A program made the translations under genes and the position numbers. Below the pieces are notes generated by a model that worked only from the letters and a program-made list of their open reading frames with translations, made no database searches and was not told the origin of the DNA. A stretch of DNA of 64,000 nt. Origin: Algoriphagus machipongonensis (GTDB lineage Bacteria > Bacteroidota > Bacteroidia > Cytophagales > Cyclobacteriaceae). Of the stretch, positions 61,536 through 64,000 are shown piece after piece. Location of the stretch: contig NZ_CM001023.1 of NCBI RefSeq assembly GCF_000166275.1, forward strand, positions 3,351,001 to 3,415,000. Reading direction: 5' to 3'. The first letter of the stretch is position 1; each line of letters begins with the position of its first letter.

Positions 61536-62284
61536 ACCGGAACTTGAAAATTCTTCAGAGACTCGGAATCAACACTCTCTTCTTTAGCAAAAAAGATAAA
61601 AGGCTTGCTGCCTCCATCAAAATGATGATGGGTAGCAGGCCTTTTAACATTGCACTCTATAAACTTGCTTTGACCCCTTCAAGCTTAGGAGAGGAAACCA
61701 GCAAAGGATTTAAAATTTCAAATGAACGTCTGGAATTTTTAGGAGATGCAATCTTGGGAGCGGTTGTAGCGGAATACTTATTTCAAAAATACCCCTATCG
61801 AGACGAGGGCTTTCTAACAGAAACCCGATCAAAACTCGTCAATAGGGAATCTCTAAATGCCACGGGAGTAAAAATTGGCCTAAAAAAAATTCTCAACCTG
61901 GAAATCGGTGATAGAAATTTCATCGGTAATAAATCCTTGTACGGAGATATCTTAGAGGCTTTTCTCGGTGCAGTCTACTTGGATAAAGGCTATCATTTCA
62001 CAAAGAAATTTATCCTCAAGAGAATTCTGCTTCACTTTGACCTGGATGGCATGATCACCACTGTTTCCAACTATAAAAGTAAAATCATCGAGTGGTCGCA
62101 GAGAGAAAATAAGAACATCGAATACAAAATATTGCATGTTCACGGTAACCAAAGGTTCAAGGAGTTCATCGTGGCATTGGAAATAGATGGAGAAGAAGCT
62201 TCACAAGGAAAAGGACCAACCAAGAAAAAGGCAGAACAGGAAGCTTCTAAAAATGCCTGTGATGAATTAAATATTACAAACTAA
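61532..62284 (+). CDS. rnc: Ribonuclease III
   Basis: The 250-residue enzyme has the RNase III signature ERLEFLGDAILGAVVAEYL, a second metal-binding block YGDILEAFLGAVYLD, and a C-terminal double-stranded RNA-binding domain ending GPTKKKAEQEASKNACDEL. The start is TTG at 61532, forced by the overlap with fabF. It cuts double-stranded RNA, including rRNA precursors. Confidence 0.95.
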   Translation: MNRNLKILQRLGINTLFFSKKDKRLAASIKMMMGSRPFNIALYKLALTPSSLGEETSKGFKISNERLEFLGDAILGAVVAEYLFQKYPYRDEGFLTETRSKLVNRESLNATGVKIGLKKILNLEIGDRNFIGNKSLYGDILEAFLGAVYLDKGYHFTKKFILKRILLHFDLDGMITTVSNYKSKIIEWSQRENKNIEYKILHVHGNQRFKEFIVALEIDGEEASQGKGPTKKKAEQEASKNACDELNITN

Positions 62285-62315
62285 GAAGCGTAGCTTTACC
62301 ATTCTTTTGGATTAC

Positions 62316-64000
62316 ATGACATCTCCTATTAAAATTTCTGCAGCTACTGTTAACCAAACCCCGCTGGATTGGTCAGGAAACTTGGACCGGATTATCAGGG
62401 CTGTGAAAGAGGCTAAATCTGAAAAAGCAGAAATACTTTGCCTTCCTGAGTTGGCTATCACTGGATATGGCAGTGAAGATTTATTTTTAAGTTATTGGTT
62501 TCCTCAAAAAGCACTAAGCCAACTGAGTAAACTAATCCCGGAATGTAAGGGCATAACGGTAGCAGTGGGTTTGCCAATCCGAGTTCAGGATAAAGTTTAT
62601 AACACAGTCGCAGTCATCGAAAACGCCGAACTAAAAGGCTTTGTCGCAAAGCAATTTATGGCAATCGATGGAGTACATTATGAATTTCGATGGTTTACCC
62701 CTTGGAAAGCAAATGAAGTCATTCAGGTAGAGTTTGAAGGCAAGTCCTTCCCACTGGGAGATTTGACGTTTCACCATAAGGGAATTCACTATGGTTTTGA
62801 GATTTGTGAAGATGCTTGGAGAGGAAATGAAAGACCAGGTTATAGATTGAAAGACCGAAAAGTGGATCTGATTTTCAACCCAAGTGCAAGTCATTTTGCC
62901 ATGGGTAAAAGTCAATTACGAGTGGAGCTTATCGAAGAAAGCAGTAAGATTTTCGACTGTTATTATTGCTATGCCAACCTACTGGGAAATGAGGCAGGCA
63001 GAATGATTTTTGACGGAGAAATCATGCTTGGAAAATCTGGAGTGGTAATTTCCAGAAATGAATTACTTTCTTTCCAGGACTTTCAGGTAAGAAGCTTTTA
63101 TTTAAAACCCGAAGTTCAAAATTTACAGCCTGTCATTTCGAAGGAAAAAGAATTTGCTCAGGCAGCTTCACTTGCCCTTTTTGATTACTTGAGAAAAAGT
63201 AAGAGCAAGGGATTTGTTCTCTCACTAAGTGGCGGTGCGGATTCATCCACCATTGCCATTTTAGTATCTGAAATGGTCAAAAGAGGGATTAAAGATCTAG
63301 GATTATTGCTCTTTTGCCAAAAAGCAGGAATTCCACTTCCTCCTAAAGAGATCACCGAGCCAGAAAAATACTTGGTTGGTAAATTATTGACCACCGCCTA
63401 CCAGGGAACAAAAAACTCCTCTGACGATACATTTAATAGCGCAAAAAGCTTGGCAGAAAGTATTGGAGCTACATTCTATCAATGGACGATCGATGAGGAG
63501 GTAAAAACCTATACGGAAAAAATCGAACAGGCCATTGGTAGGAAATTGACTTGGGAGCAGGATGACATCACCCTTCAAAACATCCAAGCTCGAAGCAGAT
63601 CCCCAATTATCTGGATGCTTGCCAATATCAATAATGCCCTGCTCCTTTCTACTTCCAACAGAAGTGAAGGTGATGTGGGATATGCCACCATGGATGGAGA
63701 TACCAGTGGAAGTATATCTCCCATTGCTGCAGTGGATAAATTTTTCATCCTACAATGGCTATCTTGGGCCGAGAAAAATTTAGATCAGCCAGGTCTCAAA
63801 TGGGTTAATTCCTTACAACCTACTGCAGAGCTAAGACCACTAGAACGAACCCAAACGGATGAAAAGGACCTCATGCCTTATTCGGTTATTCTGGAAATAG
63901 AAAAATTAGCCATTCGGGACAGAAGATCGCCGATGGATATTTATTTAATATTGAATGAAGAGTTAAAACTGGAGAGTAGCCTCCTAAAGGAATACATCAA
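62316..64000 (+). CDS. nadE: Glutamine-dependent NAD+ synthetase, 3' partial
   Basis: The open frame begins at the ATG at 62316 and runs off the right edge; about 561 residues are visible. The N-terminal nitrilase-like glutaminase domain (CLPELAITGYG with catalytic Glu, YGFEICEDAW with the catalytic Cys) delivers ammonia. The C-terminal synthetase domain has the ATP-binding LSLSGGADSSTIAIL and STSNRSEGDVGYATMDGDTSG. It makes NAD+ from nicotinate adenine dinucleotide. It is 31 bp after rnc, so the run is probably one transcript. Confidence 0.95.
   Translation, partial: MTSPIKISAATVNQTPLDWSGNLDRIIRAVKEAKSEKAEILCLPELAITGYGSEDLFLSYWFPQKALSQLSKLIPECKGITVAVGLPIRVQDKVYNTVAVIENAELKGFVAKQFMAIDGVHYEFRWFTPWKANEVIQVEFEGKSFPLGDLTFHHKGIHYGFEICEDAWRGNERPGYRLKDRKVDLIFNPSASHFAMGKSQLRVELIEESSKIFDCYYCYANLLGNEAGRMIFDGEIMLGKSGVVISRNELLSFQDFQVRSFYLKPEVQNLQPVISKEKEFAQAASLALFDYLRKSKSKGFVLSLSGGADSSTIAILVSEMVKRGIKDLGLLLFCQKAGIPLPPKEITEPEKYLVGKLLTTAYQGTKNSSDDTFNSAKSLAESIGATFYQWTIDEEVKTYTEKIEQAIGRKLTWEQDDITLQNIQARSRSPIIWMLANINNALLLSTSNRSEGDVGYATMDGDTSGSISPIAAVDKFFILQWLSWAEKNLDQPGLKWVNSLQPTAELRPLERTQTDEKDLMPYSVILEIEKLAIRDRRSPMDIYLILNEELKLESSLLKEYI

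Overview
The window looks like chromosomal DNA of a Bacteroidota bacterium of the order Cytophagales, most like Algoriphagus or a close relative (Cyclobacteriaceae). Four things point that way: AT-rich DNA with no Shine-Dalgarno spacing pattern; family members typical of the phylum (IPExxxVDY protein, TIGR03643 and DUF2256 beside photolyases, Reg_prop lipoprotein, SecG next to GroESL); -7 boxes of the TAnnTTTG type; and many secreted hydrolases. The genus is a guess from gene content. No tRNA, rRNA or CRISPR array was seen.

Layout. 1-5.3 kb: core block of a TPR-like protein, secG and groES-groEL. A sigma-54-like promoter and a cluster of TGACA/TGTCA half-sites lie upstream of groES. 5.3-28.8 kb: accessory metabolism and secreted enzymes, including peptidase S10 with a serine hydrolase, GNAT and VOC proteins, an arsenosugar pair (CMD-like protein plus ArsS), a double SGNH esterase, a GH29 fucosidase, an IorAB molybdenum oxidoreductase and an outer-membrane barrel. 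It ends in a module of a propeller lipoprotein facing a membrane-bound winged-helix regulator.

28.9-38.95 kb: an unusual array of ten small cassettes, nearly all minus-strand single genes. They are separated by imperfect inverted repeats of 60-125 bp that begin with AAC(GG) and end with GTT on the + strand. The bases just inside the GTT of each cassette are complementary to the bases just before the AAC at its other end. This is the boundary logic of integron cassettes and attC sites, but with a GTTGTR core unlike the canonical GTTRRRY. One repeat holds an IS110-family element and another is split by a segment encoding a ribbon-helix-helix-like protein. No integrase is in the window.

39.0-48.6 kb: two nearly identical copies of ssb with their flanks (about 0.72 kb direct repeats) bracket about 8.2 kb. 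That interval carries small DUF1801/SRPBCC/YdeI/VOC/DUF1905 proteins, an esterase, and a tight five-gene photolyase operon (TIGR03643, FAD-binding photolyase with its alpha/beta region at the C-terminus, flavin reductase, DUF2256, photolyase-related protein). 48.6-64 kb: penicillin acylase, aldo/keto reductase, pfkA, miaA, a two-gene response-regulator/HPt unit, an MBL hydrolase, an NFACT protein, pyk with IPExxxVDY, and the divergent acpP-fabF-rnc-nadE housekeeping run. The last gene is cut by the window edge.
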